Below, piece after piece: positions 26,964 to 34,944 of a stretch of 64,000 nt of DNA. This DNA comes from Gammaproteobacteria bacterium (GTDB lineage Bacteria > Pseudomonadota > Gammaproteobacteria > Pseudomonadales > Pseudohongiellaceae). The stretch lies in the NCBI GenBank assembly GCA_021773355.1, contig JAJFKE010000023.1, positions 496,001 through 560,000 of the forward strand. The letters are read 5' to 3'. The notes beneath the pieces are model-generated. The model was given only the letters and a program-made list of their open reading frames with translations. It was not told where the DNA came from and did not search any database. Within the stretch, counting starts at the first letter, position 1. Every line of letters begins with the position of its first letter. The position numbers were made by a program, and so were the translations under genes.

Positions 26964-27917
26964 TCATTGCTTCAGTAAGTGACCACAATTGGAACAATAG
27001 TTACTTGTGTTAAGGGATTTATCCAAGTTGCTTTTTGCTTCGACTGCTTTCTTCTTCAATAACAGCGCATCATGATTGCTAAGACAGAGGCGTTGTCGTT
27101 GTTGTTCTAACAGGTTCTCATCGTCCTCACTTAGCTCACTTCCATCCAGTAAGGACTCTACCAGTTCACTGAATGCGATCTTACGCTTGTTCAGCTCCTC
27201 CGAAAAACGTGAAGCAAGCATGCCCGCTGGCATGGCCACGATTCCTATTGCGAATAGCGTGATCACACCAGCAAAAACACGGCCCCCCAGAGTTATGGGC
27301 ACAACATCCCCGTAACCCAGCGTTGTTAGCGAGACAATCGACCACCACATGGCCTGGGGGATACTGCCGAGTTTGTCAGGTTGCGCGGCCGCTTCGAAAA
27401 AGTACATGCCAGTCGCCCCCACGAACACCAATACCATCATTACCAATATTGCAGCCAGGAAAGACCGAGCTTCTGCCTGTAAGACGCTGGCCAGCACCGC
27501 CAGAGGGGAGAAATAGCGAAATAATTTAAATAGTCTGAATAGACGAAAAGCAATAAACACCCGTAAATCTATATCCAGTAAAAGACCAACGTAGAATGGA
27601 AGTATGGCTAGCAAATCTATTGCTGAGTCCAGTGACAAGACATAACGAACTCTGGAACTGTAATGCTCGCCAACTGTAATACTCCATATGCGCAGCAAGT
27701 ATTCCAGCGAAAAGAATGCCACCGAGAACAATTCCAAATAGAGAAAGAGTCCTGCATAGCTAGCGGCAAGTGTAGTGTCCGTTTCAAGTGCCATCGCAAT
27801 TAAATTGAGTAGCACCAAGGCTATAATTAACAGGTTTCCACTAATATCTAGCAGGGTGGATTGTTCGGCTGGGTTCAACAGTCGATAAATTGCCAAGCGT
27901 ATTTTTTCGCTATTCAT
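26964..27917 (-). CDS. Voltage-gated-type potassium channel (ion transporter family)
   Basis: A 317-residue six-helix channel subunit. Helices S1-S6 fall in about 25-245. S4 carries spaced arginines (LRVFIAFRLFRLFKLFRYF), and the pore filter reads TTLGYGD, followed by the S6 segment GVITLFAIGIVAMPAGMLA. The cytoplasmic tail (245-317) ends in CSNCGHLLKQ, a CxxC half zinc ribbon. ATG 27917 with GGGGAG just upstream is preferred over a GTG four codons earlier. It probably forms homotetramers passing K+. It is in the same direction as the antiporter and may be an extension of the Rieske operon (53-bp gap). Confidence 0.9.
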   Translation of the reverse strand: MNSEKIRLAIYRLLNPAEQSTLLDISGNLLIIALVLLNLIAMALETDTTLAASYAGLFLYLELFSVAFFSLEYLLRIWSITVGEHYSSRVRYVLSLDSAIDLLAILPFYVGLLLDIDLRVFIAFRLFRLFKLFRYFSPLAVLASVLQAEARSFLAAILVMMVLVFVGATGMYFFEAAAQPDKLGSIPQAMWWSIVSLTTLGYGDVVPITLGGRVFAGVITLFAIGIVAMPAGMLASRFSEELNKRKIAFSELVESLLDGSELSEDDENLLEQQRQRLCLSNHDALLLKKKAVEAKSNLDKSLNTSNYCSNCGHLLKQ

Positions 27918-27970
27918 GACGCTCCCCACTCCCCAGCCTTGTGAAATACAAAATTAGAGCAGAGCGATAT

Positions 27971-29968
27971 CTACACTAACTGCACATCACTTATTACTTC
28001 GACTATGCTCGGCCCTGGATAATTACTGGCCTCGATTATCGCCTCTCGAAGACTCTCTTTGTCAGTAACCTTGATGCCTTTACCTCCACAAATTTCTGCA
28101 AATTCTGCAAAAGAAGGATTATGCAGCGAGGTTTGCCAAACTTCCCAATTGCCTGCCATTTGTTCCTTGGAAATTTTACCCAGTTCCGAGTTATTCAATA
28201 GAACATGAGTTATATTCATATTGTATTTAACGGCAGTTGTGAAATCTGCAAGATATTGTCCAAAGCCACCATCACCAGAAACTGAAAAAACCGGGCGCCC
28301 TGTATAATCTTCTTCACATTGGGTTGCGGCCCAAGCACCCATCGCTGCCGGAAATGAAAACCCTATGGAACCCAAATAACCTGACATCAGAACACGCTGA
28401 CTGCTCTTAGTCTCAAAGTAGCGACCAAAGCTATAAGTGTTATTGCCAACGTCGACAGCGATTACCGCATTCTCTGGCAGCAGTTCAGACATTATCTCAA
28501 ATACTGCCGCAGCGTTTATTCCATCTCCTCTGTCATCCTGGGTACGGCTGCTTTTTTCACTGCGCCATAGCTGCCAGCGCTCATTCAGTTCCGCTGTCTG
28601 ATCCAGGCAGCCTATCTCTTGTGGAAGCTTCTGCATAAACTCATTCACGGTGAGACCGATCTCTCCCCATAGCGGTACTTCTACTGCATGGAATTTTCCC
28701 AGGGCCATGCGGTCAAAATCAATTTGAATAGTGGGCTTCTTTTTCTCTATGCCAGTGTGATTAGAAAAAGAGGCGCCAAAAACCACTTGCAGATCGCAGC
28801 CGTTCATAAACCAGCTTGCGATTGGCGTTCCAGATCGGCCCAATACCCCGGCAGCTAACTCATGGCTGTCCGGCATTTGACCCTTGGCCTTGAAGGTAGT
28901 CACCACCGGGCAACGCAGTCGCTCCGCTAGCCTAGTAATATCGCCCATTGAATCGCGGGCACCGTAGCCAACAATAATAAGCGGTCTCGTTGCATTCTTG
29001 ATGCGTTCTACCGCCTGATCTACGACCTTGCTATCTGCTGAGACTTTCTGTGAACTGACGCGGCCGTCTGGATTGCCTGGTGTATCGCTTGCCGATGCCG
29101 GAATCACCTGCACCTCATCCGGAAAAATTAAATTAGCTACGTCACGATGCACGATAGCGTTTTTGAGGGCAAGAGACATTAACTCGGCGTGATTGGAATT
29201 ATTTAAAACTGTCTGATTGAAAACGCTCACCGGCGCGAACGCCGAACTCAAATCGATCTCCTGAAAAGCGCCGGGACCCAATACCTGCGTATTCACCTGA
29301 CCGGTGAGAGCTAATATGGGAGCCCTATCAACCTTGGCATCCCATAAACCGGTCAATAAATTGGTTGCTCCCGGACCCGCTATTCCCAGACAGGCAGCCG
29401 GCCTACCGGTTAACTTCCCATAAGCTGAAGCGGCAAAGGCAGCCGCCCCTTCGTGACGAACTCCGATGAAGCTAAGTCTTCCCGCAGCTTCTTCCTTTCT
29501 CAGTGCTTCAGCCAATCCGAGATTGGAGTGGCCCACAATGCCGAACACATACTTCACACCCCAGTTGGTCATTGTTTTTGCCATGATGTCCGAAACCGTA
29601 GTTACTGTTTCGATGTTCTTGCTAATGCCTACATAAATACCGTCTTCTTTTTTCTCAACCGGAAACATCTCCTGGCCGTCTTCATGTGCACCCGGCGATT
29701 TTCCCGTCAGTGGATCGAAGTCCCAACCATGCCAGGGGCAACGAATCCAACACTTGTCTTCCACACCGGGCTCAATCGAACCCTCGCCCAGGGGACCACC
29801 CTGGTGCGGGCAGCGATTTTCCATCGCCGTATATTGCCCCTGATAATGAACCAGACAGAGAGTACGCACCCCAGCGCTTACAGTTTTAATGCGGTCGTCG
29901 CCAAGCTCTCCAATCTCGGCAACCTTGTGCCATTCTGTAACTGTTGCTAGCGCGGTATCTTCAGTCAT
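27971..29968 (-). CDS. Rieske ferredoxin fused to a thiamine-diphosphate enzyme (acetolactate synthase-like)
   Basis: A 665-residue fusion; ATG 29968 follows GGAG six bases upstream. Residues 1-118 are a bacterial Rieske domain with Cys53-x-His55 (CPH) and Cys77-x2-His80 (CPWH). Residues 125-665 are a full ThDP enzyme of the acetolactate synthase/pyruvate oxidase type: catalytic Glu173 in VRHEGAAAF, GIAGPGATNL, a central domain around 315-440, and the ThDP-Mg motif GDGG at 565 with NN at 592. It should decarboxylate a 2-oxo acid; the attached cluster suggests the carbanion's electrons are passed on (oxidative decarboxylation) rather than used for carboligation. That is inference. It is the last gene of the Rieske operon. 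Confidence 0.9.
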   Translation of the reverse strand: MTEDTALATVTEWHKVAEIGELGDDRIKTVSAGVRTLCLVHYQGQYTAMENRCPHQGGPLGEGSIEPGVEDKCWIRCPWHGWDFDPLTGKSPGAHEDGQEMFPVEKKEDGIYVGISKNIETVTTVSDIMAKTMTNWGVKYVFGIVGHSNLGLAEALRKEEAAGRLSFIGVRHEGAAAFAASAYGKLTGRPAACLGIAGPGATNLLTGLWDAKVDRAPILALTGQVNTQVLGPGAFQEIDLSSAFAPVSVFNQTVLNNSNHAELMSLALKNAIVHRDVANLIFPDEVQVIPASASDTPGNPDGRVSSQKVSADSKVVDQAVERIKNATRPLIIVGYGARDSMGDITRLAERLRCPVVTTFKAKGQMPDSHELAAGVLGRSGTPIASWFMNGCDLQVVFGASFSNHTGIEKKKPTIQIDFDRMALGKFHAVEVPLWGEIGLTVNEFMQKLPQEIGCLDQTAELNERWQLWRSEKSSRTQDDRGDGINAAAVFEIMSELLPENAVIAVDVGNNTYSFGRYFETKSSQRVLMSGYLGSIGFSFPAAMGAWAATQCEEDYTGRPVFSVSGDGGFGQYLADFTTAVKYNMNITHVLLNNSELGKISKEQMAGNWEVWQTSLHNPSFAEFAEICGGKGIKVTDKESLREAIIEASNYPGPSIVEVISDVQLV

Positions 29969-30035
29969 GCTTATCTCCAATCATCCAAATCGATGCGAAA
30001 AGAATGTCCATTCGCTTCAAATTCAAACCGTATCT

Positions 30036-30827
30036 TTAATTGTATGCGAGCGACTCACCATAGGAAGCGAGTGATGTACTCGAGAGCTTTTCTACACTGC
30101 CTTCACTATAGCGGATATACATCATGTCCCCTCTTTGTTCCATGCGACCGCTGAGCGTGACAGGAACGGCGACCTGATTCGCCAGTTCAATCGAAGCACT
30201 ACCACCATTCTCATTCATCAGCATGAAACCGTATTTTTCTCCCTGTGCATTCTTAACAACCAACAACGGTGGAATTCCGCCACGTAGACACATGGATGCA
30301 CAGGCACGATGAGCCTTGCCAGCACCAGGTTTCATCACACCAAGAAAACATTTCGAATCGATAATCTCTCCGGTGAGTTCGACTTCTCCCATATCGATTG
30401 CTGCAAGCGGTGCAGCGCCAGCATCTTCCAACACGGTAAATGTTGATGAGGGCACTAATTGCAGCATAGTCCAGTCGCCCCGAGTAATGGCGAAGCCAGA
30501 AACTGAAACCCACTGATTGGCATAAGGCCTTGCACTCTCGCCCGCTCCCATTTTGGTTTGCTCAACCAGGATGACCGAGCGCGGTTGCTCACCTGTTATG
30601 TGTATTACCGGATAAGGATCTACGGTTAAGTATCCACGTACCTCAACCTCACCCGATAAATCCCATACTCCTTGGCCTGCACTTTTCTGAGCACTGGAAA
30701 CCCAAAAACTAAATCCCATAGCGAACAGCAAAAGCACAGGCACTACTATCTTGTAAAATTTGCTTATTCCGGCTGGTGCCTGCAGGTAGCCAACAAAAAA
30801 TTCTGTGTTCTCATTATCTTGAGACAT
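30036..30827 (-). CDS. Membrane-anchored protein of unknown function with a Cys/His motif
   Basis: A 263-residue protein with one N-terminal membrane helix (about 27-45); the rest is predicted periplasmic and beta-rich. Two similar halves are suggested: 55-140 (WDLSGEVEVRGYLTVDPYP) and 148-250 (VELTGEIIDSKCFLGVMKPG). The second half carries Cys160, His173, Cys176 and Cys180, a possible metal or disulfide site. The start has TAGGAGAG nearby, and the gene begins 9 bp after the heme-Rieske gene, so it is in the operon. I do not recognise the family; a periplasmic electron-carrier or assembly role is speculation from context. Confidence 0.75.
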   Translation of the reverse strand: MSQDNENTEFFVGYLQAPAGISKFYKIVVPVLLLFAMGFSFWVSSAQKSAGQGVWDLSGEVEVRGYLTVDPYPVIHITGEQPRSVILVEQTKMGAGESARPYANQWVSVSGFAITRGDWTMLQLVPSSTFTVLEDAGAAPLAAIDMGEVELTGEIIDSKCFLGVMKPGAGKAHRACASMCLRGGIPPLLVVKNAQGEKYGFMLMNENGGSASIELANQVAVPVTLSGRMEQRGDMMYIRYSEGSVEKLSSTSLASYGESLAYN

Positions 30828-30836
30828 TGATCTCTC

Positions 30837-31898
30837 CTAGGTAGATGCGATCATATCGACTATTTCAGTAACAGGTCGCTCGGTTCCTTCCGGCAGCGCC
30901 AGAGGGTTAAGCAATACATTCTCACCTTCGAGCATTAACTGGTAGGTGGCTATACGTTCTTCGAATGGTGCTGGTGCTCTACCGTCTTCGGGACGATACT
31001 GAAAGCCATGCCAGGGACAGGTTATACAGCCATCAATTACCCGACCCTCTCCCAAAGGGCCATTTTGATGCTTACAAACATTGGATACCGCAGCCAGTTT
31101 GTTTCCCTCGTAGCGGAAGATAGCAACTCGTTCATTATTTCCCACGGAAGCGGTAATTGCAGAATTGTTTTCTATTTCACGCCAGGAACCCAGGTTGATC
31201 CAGGGTTCTTCTGCTGCAATTTCTTTGTCTGCCTTTCTGCTTACAACAGCGGCGGCCAAATGCAGACTACCGACCGTTAGCACGCTTAATCCCACCATGG
31301 CCGGGACCAGTCCAGTGCTGTCGTCTTGCATGGCACCAAGCGCCACGTGAATCACTAACAGCGCATAGGCAATATAAACCCCCATGTGCAGAGCCTTCCA
31401 AATGGGAGCTCCCAGATTTGCATTCCAATAATCGTGACTGGTAGCCGCCATGACAAACAATATCAACAGGGCAAAGAAGCCGAAGGGCTGGAAGGCAATA
31501 TCTGCAGCACTGTCGAAACTTCCTGGCGAGCTAAATATTGCGACAACAGGATTCTGCACGCCAAAGCTGTGATACCAAATAGTTGCCAATACAGCATGAG
31601 CTAAGGCGACAATGAACATGGATACACCCATGTGTCGCCTGTTGTACAGAAGGGGTAAAAATTTAGTATTCAGTCGCGCCAGCGGACCTATGCACAAAAT
31701 TATACTAAGTAGAAAGAAAGCAAGAGTGGCTAGCGCTCTGATCAACAGGGTCATGGGAGATAGCGCTTCAATACCTGGATGCTGCACAATACTTACCAGC
31801 ATAAATACGGCAATATAGAGCGCTATACCCGCCCAAAGTGCAATATCATAAACTTTCTTTCGGTGATTCCACTGCACCGCAACATAATCATGACTCAC
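30837..31898 (-). CDS. Ferric reductase-like (YedZ/MsrQ-type) heme membrane domain fused to Rieske ferredoxin
   Basis: A 353-residue protein. Residues 15-220 form about six helices of the ferric-reductase-like fold, with likely heme ligands His101 (after NRRHMG), His171 (LHMGVY) and His184 (VIHVALG). Residues 232-335 are a Rieske domain: Cys275-x-His277 (CKH) and Cys294-x2-His297 (CPWH). A membrane b-heme protein with its own cytoplasmic [2Fe-2S] module can move electrons between quinone, a soluble donor and the operon's other Rieske enzymes (inference). GTG 31898 overlaps the previous gene's TGA (GTGA) with GGAGG nine bases upstream, indicating translational coupling. Confidence 0.9.
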   Translation of the reverse strand: MSHDYVAVQWNHRKKVYDIALWAGIALYIAVFMLVSIVQHPGIEALSPMTLLIRALATLAFFLLSIILCIGPLARLNTKFLPLLYNRRHMGVSMFIVALAHAVLATIWYHSFGVQNPVVAIFSSPGSFDSAADIAFQPFGFFALLILFVMAATSHDYWNANLGAPIWKALHMGVYIAYALLVIHVALGAMQDDSTGLVPAMVGLSVLTVGSLHLAAAVVSRKADKEIAAEEPWINLGSWREIENNSAITASVGNNERVAIFRYEGNKLAAVSNVCKHQNGPLGEGRVIDGCITCPWHGFQYRPEDGRAPAPFEERIATYQLMLEGENVLLNPLALPEGTERPVTEIVDMIAST

Positions 31899-32050
31899 GG
31901 CAGCAGACCTCCCCGCTCAGCATCGACACTACTTTCAATAGCAGGCCGATTATATTGACGCGCATCCATCCCGATGTATAACACCAGCACAAGCGCGGGA
32001 AGCAATAGTAACCAGAGAACCAAATGCGTTTTCCTGTGTGTGTTCTTCAT
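31895..32050 (-). CDS. Small single-helix membrane protein
   Basis: A 51-residue product, MKNTHRKTHL followed by one strong helix (LVLWLLLLPALVLVLYIG) and a short polar tail ending ERGGLLP. ATG 32050 is preceded by GGGGGA and sits 2 bp after the stop of the upstream small gene; its own stop overlaps the start of the heme-Rieske gene. A longer frame starting at 32161 is rejected because it would overlap the upstream gene. The tight packing on both sides makes it a real operon member, perhaps an accessory subunit of the heme membrane protein. Confidence 0.65.
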   Translation of the reverse strand: MKNTHRKTHLVLWLLLLPALVLVLYIGMDARQYNRPAIESSVDAERGGLLP

Positions 32051-32052
32051 TA

Positions 32053-32277
32053 TTAAATTTCCCCCTGGCTTTCTGCACTCGCACTTGAACGCTTCCAGAT
32101 TATCGCCACCAAGGGCCAGAGTAGCGTGGCCGCAGGCATCCACAACAAACGTAGCCGCCAACTGGCAGAGTCAGCGACCCTGTCTATTTTTTTGTATCCA
32201 CGCAGGGCAAACAGAACAGAGAAAATTAAACCAAGCGATAGATACGAGCTAAGCAGTAGTAGAAAAATTTGAGCCAT
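32053..32277 (-). CDS. Small two-helix membrane protein
   Basis: A 74-residue protein with two hydrophobic segments (about 3-24 and 44-62; the second reads LLWMPAATLLWPLVAIIW) separated by a basic loop and followed by a polar tail. No family is recognised. It begins 21 bp after the GltS-Rieske gene and ends 2 bp before the next small membrane gene. Because it lies between a soluble Rieske flavoprotein and the Rieske heme membrane protein, a role as a small subunit or docking anchor is plausible but unproven. Confidence 0.65.
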   Translation of the reverse strand: MAQIFLLLLSSYLSLGLIFSVLFALRGYKKIDRVADSASWRLRLLWMPAATLLWPLVAIIWKRSSASAESQGEI

Positions 32278-32298
32278 TATTCGTATTCCCGGAATTCC

Positions 32299-33912
32299 TT
32301 AGCGACCTTTAATGCCACCATATTCAATACCCGTCAGGTCAGCCATCTCAGACTTAAAAGTCGTCAGGTCTTCGATGCAGAATTGATTTAGATGGCTGTG
32401 CCCACAAGCCCTTGCCAGCACGCCCATCAACTCGGCACTTGCATTAAAGAACCTCTCTAATCGATCTGCCGCATCTTCAATAATCAAACGTGCTCGCAAT
32501 TTCTCTCGCTGCGTCGCTATACCAACGGGACAGGCATTGGAGTTACAGGCTCGCATTCCCAAACAACCGATTGCCTGTAAGGCGGAATTGGATACGGCAA
32601 TACCATCTGCACCCAGGGCCATGGCTTTCGCAAAATCTTCAGGAGTCCTTAAGCCGCCGGTGATAATGAGGGTAATATTGCTGGCCCCGGATAGATCCAG
32701 ATGATGACGGGCTCTAGCGAGAGCCGGTATAGTAGGTACCGAAATATTGTCTCTGAAAATCAATGGTGCGGCCCCGGTGCCGCCGCCACGCCCATCCAAA
32801 ATGACATAGTCAACGCCTACTTCCAGAGCAGCATCAATGTCTTTCTCAATTTTCTGAGCAGACAACTTATACCCCACCGGGATTCCCCCAGTTTGTTCTC
32901 TGACTTCCTCGGCGAAGTCTCGAATTTGCTGCAAGGAAGTCCATTCCGGAAATGTTGCAGGAGAGATCGCATCCTCGCCCGGCTTTAGATCCCGCACCTG
33001 TGCGATTTTACCCTTCACCTTATTACCAGGAAGATGTCCTCCAGTTCCAGTTTTCGCTCCCTGCCCACCCTTAAAATGGAAGGCCTGGCACTTTATTACT
33101 TTTTCCCAGGAAAACCCAAAACGGGCCGACGCTAATTCGTAGAAATAGCGAGAATTCGCCTCTTGCTCTTCAGCAAGCATCCCTCCTTCACCAGAACAGA
33201 TACCCGTGCCTGCCCTTTCCGCTCCAAGGGCTAATGCAATTTTTGCTTCTTCAGAGAGCGCGCCAAAGCTCATATCAGAAACGAATAGAGGTAGATCCAA
33301 CTTGAGAGGTTTTTTGGCATTCGGACCAATGATGAGATCCGTAGCAACCTGATCTTCGTCCAATAACGGCCTTTGTGCCAGCTGCGCCACAGTGAACTGA
33401 ATATCTTCCCATTTAGGAAGCTTGTTTCGTGAGACTCCCATGGCGCCCATGGGTCCGTGATGGCCCAGCTTACTCAGACCATCACTGGCCAGTTTTTGGA
33501 TAAGCTTTACGTGGGGCTCGTCTGCTGTACCGGTATGATCCTGGTACAAACCCTGGTAACTATCGCGCTTATAGGGTTGGGGATTCTGCTTCTCCCAGGC
33601 TCGGATTTCATCTTCGTCAACGCAGACTGCATCATCCTCTATCCAGCTGGAGAATTTGTGCAGACGTTCCGCACTGTTGTACTCACTCACCCCGCTTGAA
33701 TACAGATAATCCCAGCCGTGCACTCCGCAAATTATATTGTCACCGTCGATGCTGCCATCCGCCATCAATGCACCCCTATGCGCACAGCGGCCGTACATGA
33801 CTGACACCTGGTCGTCATAGCGCACATAAACAAGATCAACATTGGCAACCAAGGCATAACTTGGTTTGCGGTCTTTCACTTCCAACCAATTGGCAATGCT
33901 CACTTTTTTCAT
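32299..33912 (-). CDS. Rieske ferredoxin fused to FMN-binding glutamate synthase-like domain
   Basis: A 537-residue fusion. Residues 1-105 form a Rieske domain with Cys43-x-His45 (CAH) and Cys62-x2-His65 (CGVH). Residues 130-537 are the GltB-type FMN barrel (DMSFGALSEEAKIALA, KGGQGAKTGTGGHLPG, LDGRGGGTGAAPLIF, ITGGLRTPEDFAKAMALGAD) with the [3Fe-4S] cysteines 450, 456 and 461 in CLGMRACNSNACPVG. It lacks the glutaminase domain and the C-terminal GXGXG domain of true glutamate synthase, so it may act on something other than glutamine or use free ammonia. It probably receives electrons through its Rieske domain. It is the second gene of the operon, 63 bp after the START gene. Confidence 0.92.
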   Translation of the reverse strand: MKKVSIANWLEVKDRKPSYALVANVDLVYVRYDDQVSVMYGRCAHRGALMADGSIDGDNIICGVHGWDYLYSSGVSEYNSAERLHKFSSWIEDDAVCVDEDEIRAWEKQNPQPYKRDSYQGLYQDHTGTADEPHVKLIQKLASDGLSKLGHHGPMGAMGVSRNKLPKWEDIQFTVAQLAQRPLLDEDQVATDLIIGPNAKKPLKLDLPLFVSDMSFGALSEEAKIALALGAERAGTGICSGEGGMLAEEQEANSRYFYELASARFGFSWEKVIKCQAFHFKGGQGAKTGTGGHLPGNKVKGKIAQVRDLKPGEDAISPATFPEWTSLQQIRDFAEEVREQTGGIPVGYKLSAQKIEKDIDAALEVGVDYVILDGRGGGTGAAPLIFRDNISVPTIPALARARHHLDLSGASNITLIITGGLRTPEDFAKAMALGADGIAVSNSALQAIGCLGMRACNSNACPVGIATQREKLRARLIIEDAADRLERFFNASAELMGVLARACGHSHLNQFCIEDLTTFKSEMADLTGIEYGGIKGR

Positions 33913-33975
33913 ATTCTTCTAATTTTCCTCAAAAGTTTTGTACTTGCGTCTACAAGCTAATAAATACGCTGAATA

Positions 33976-34656
33976 CTAGTCCGCAGATGACTCTTTGATA
34001 AAACCCACTGCGGCATTCCTGTATTTTGGCTTAATAACTTCAGCTATGAAGGATTTCATAGTCTCGAAAGGAGTATCAACTAGCAATATATTTGTTATCC
34101 AACCAGGAAGATTGGAACCGGGGTTTATATGAGCTTCGTTGCTTATCTGAATTGCACCATTATCCAGCGGTAGGAACTTCCAACTTGCCGTAGCTTCAGT
34201 CAGTCTTAATCTACCTCGAACAGTATCCAGAATTCCGTCCATTGCCACGCTTTCCATTGTTACCTCCAAATTCTCTGGATTCTGTGTCCAGCGGATGCGC
34301 GCAATCACATCACGGTCTTTGACCGGAAAAGGCATAGCATTATGGGTGTAAACGTAGGCTTCCGTTTCATTGATTTGTTCATGAACATAAGATTCAGCAC
34401 ATTTGTCTGCCCAGGTGGGACAGGCCTCAGCATCGGCAATAAGCGCCACCAATGATGCAAGATTCACATTTTCCATCACCGTAATAGTCTTAACCGCAGC
34501 ATACGCAGATCCCTCGACTTTTTTCGAATACACCTGAATAGAATCTCTGTCTCTACGTAAGTTCCACTGCTCTTCAGCGGCGCTAGTAGCCATCAACCCC
34601 GCGAGCGAACAGGCCAAGAGGAAGTATATTGCTGCTGCTTTCATAACTTTTACCAT
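33976..34656 (-). CDS. Exported START-domain protein
   Basis: A 226-residue protein with an N-terminal signal peptide (about 1-28, ending ATSAAEE) and a START/Bet v1-like ligand-binding fold: WNLRRDRDSIQVYSKKVEG, CPTWADKCAESYVHEQ, MPFPVKDRDVIARIRW and SNEAHINPGSNLPGW. START domains bind hydrophobic molecules such as sterols or lipids. It is the first gene of the Rieske operon and faces the divergent LysR regulator, so the pathway substrate may be hydrophobic (inference). The start could also be the ATG four codons downstream. Confidence 0.85.
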   Translation of the reverse strand: MVKVMKAAAIYFLLACSLAGLMATSAAEEQWNLRRDRDSIQVYSKKVEGSAYAAVKTITVMENVNLASLVALIADAEACPTWADKCAESYVHEQINETEAYVYTHNAMPFPVKDRDVIARIRWTQNPENLEVTMESVAMDGILDTVRGRLRLTEATASWKFLPLDNGAIQISNEAHINPGSNLPGWITNILLVDTPFETMKSFIAEVIKPKYRNAAVGFIKESSAD

Positions 34657-34849
34657 GTGCTCTTTGAACGTAACTGCAAGTGACCTTGAAACTGCGATAA
34701 TTCGTTCCTAAAATTTTTCTTTTCGCCAAATTTACTGTCCATTTCAACTTTTGTTGAGCGCGGGAAATCTGAAGAACTTTGGCTACGATAATATCGATTT
34801 CAGGTAATATCAATATATCTAATATATTTTATTTAGTATTATTGATCAT

Positions 34850-34868
34850 AGCGATTTCATTTATCGCT
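34850..34868. promoter_or_regulatory. Candidate LysR-type operator
   Basis: Inverted repeat AGCGAT-N7-ATCGCT in the 288-bp gap between the divergent START-led operon and the lysR gene. It is followed at about 34882-34892 by CGCTTATAGCG, a second small palindrome with related half-sites. A long AT-rich run (about 34808-34845) lies beside it. Binding by the adjacent regulator is inferred from the usual LysR arrangement. Confidence 0.45.
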
Positions 34869-34944
34869 CTGATTGATACCGCTTATAGCGACATCAGACT
34901 TTAACAGCACTATTCAGCCGCTAACTCAGGGGTAGGAAATCAAA

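Noticed and set aside
34583..34813. 76-codon minus frame overlapping the START gene start
   Set aside because: Overlaps the signal-peptide region in another frame and has no ribosome site or family.
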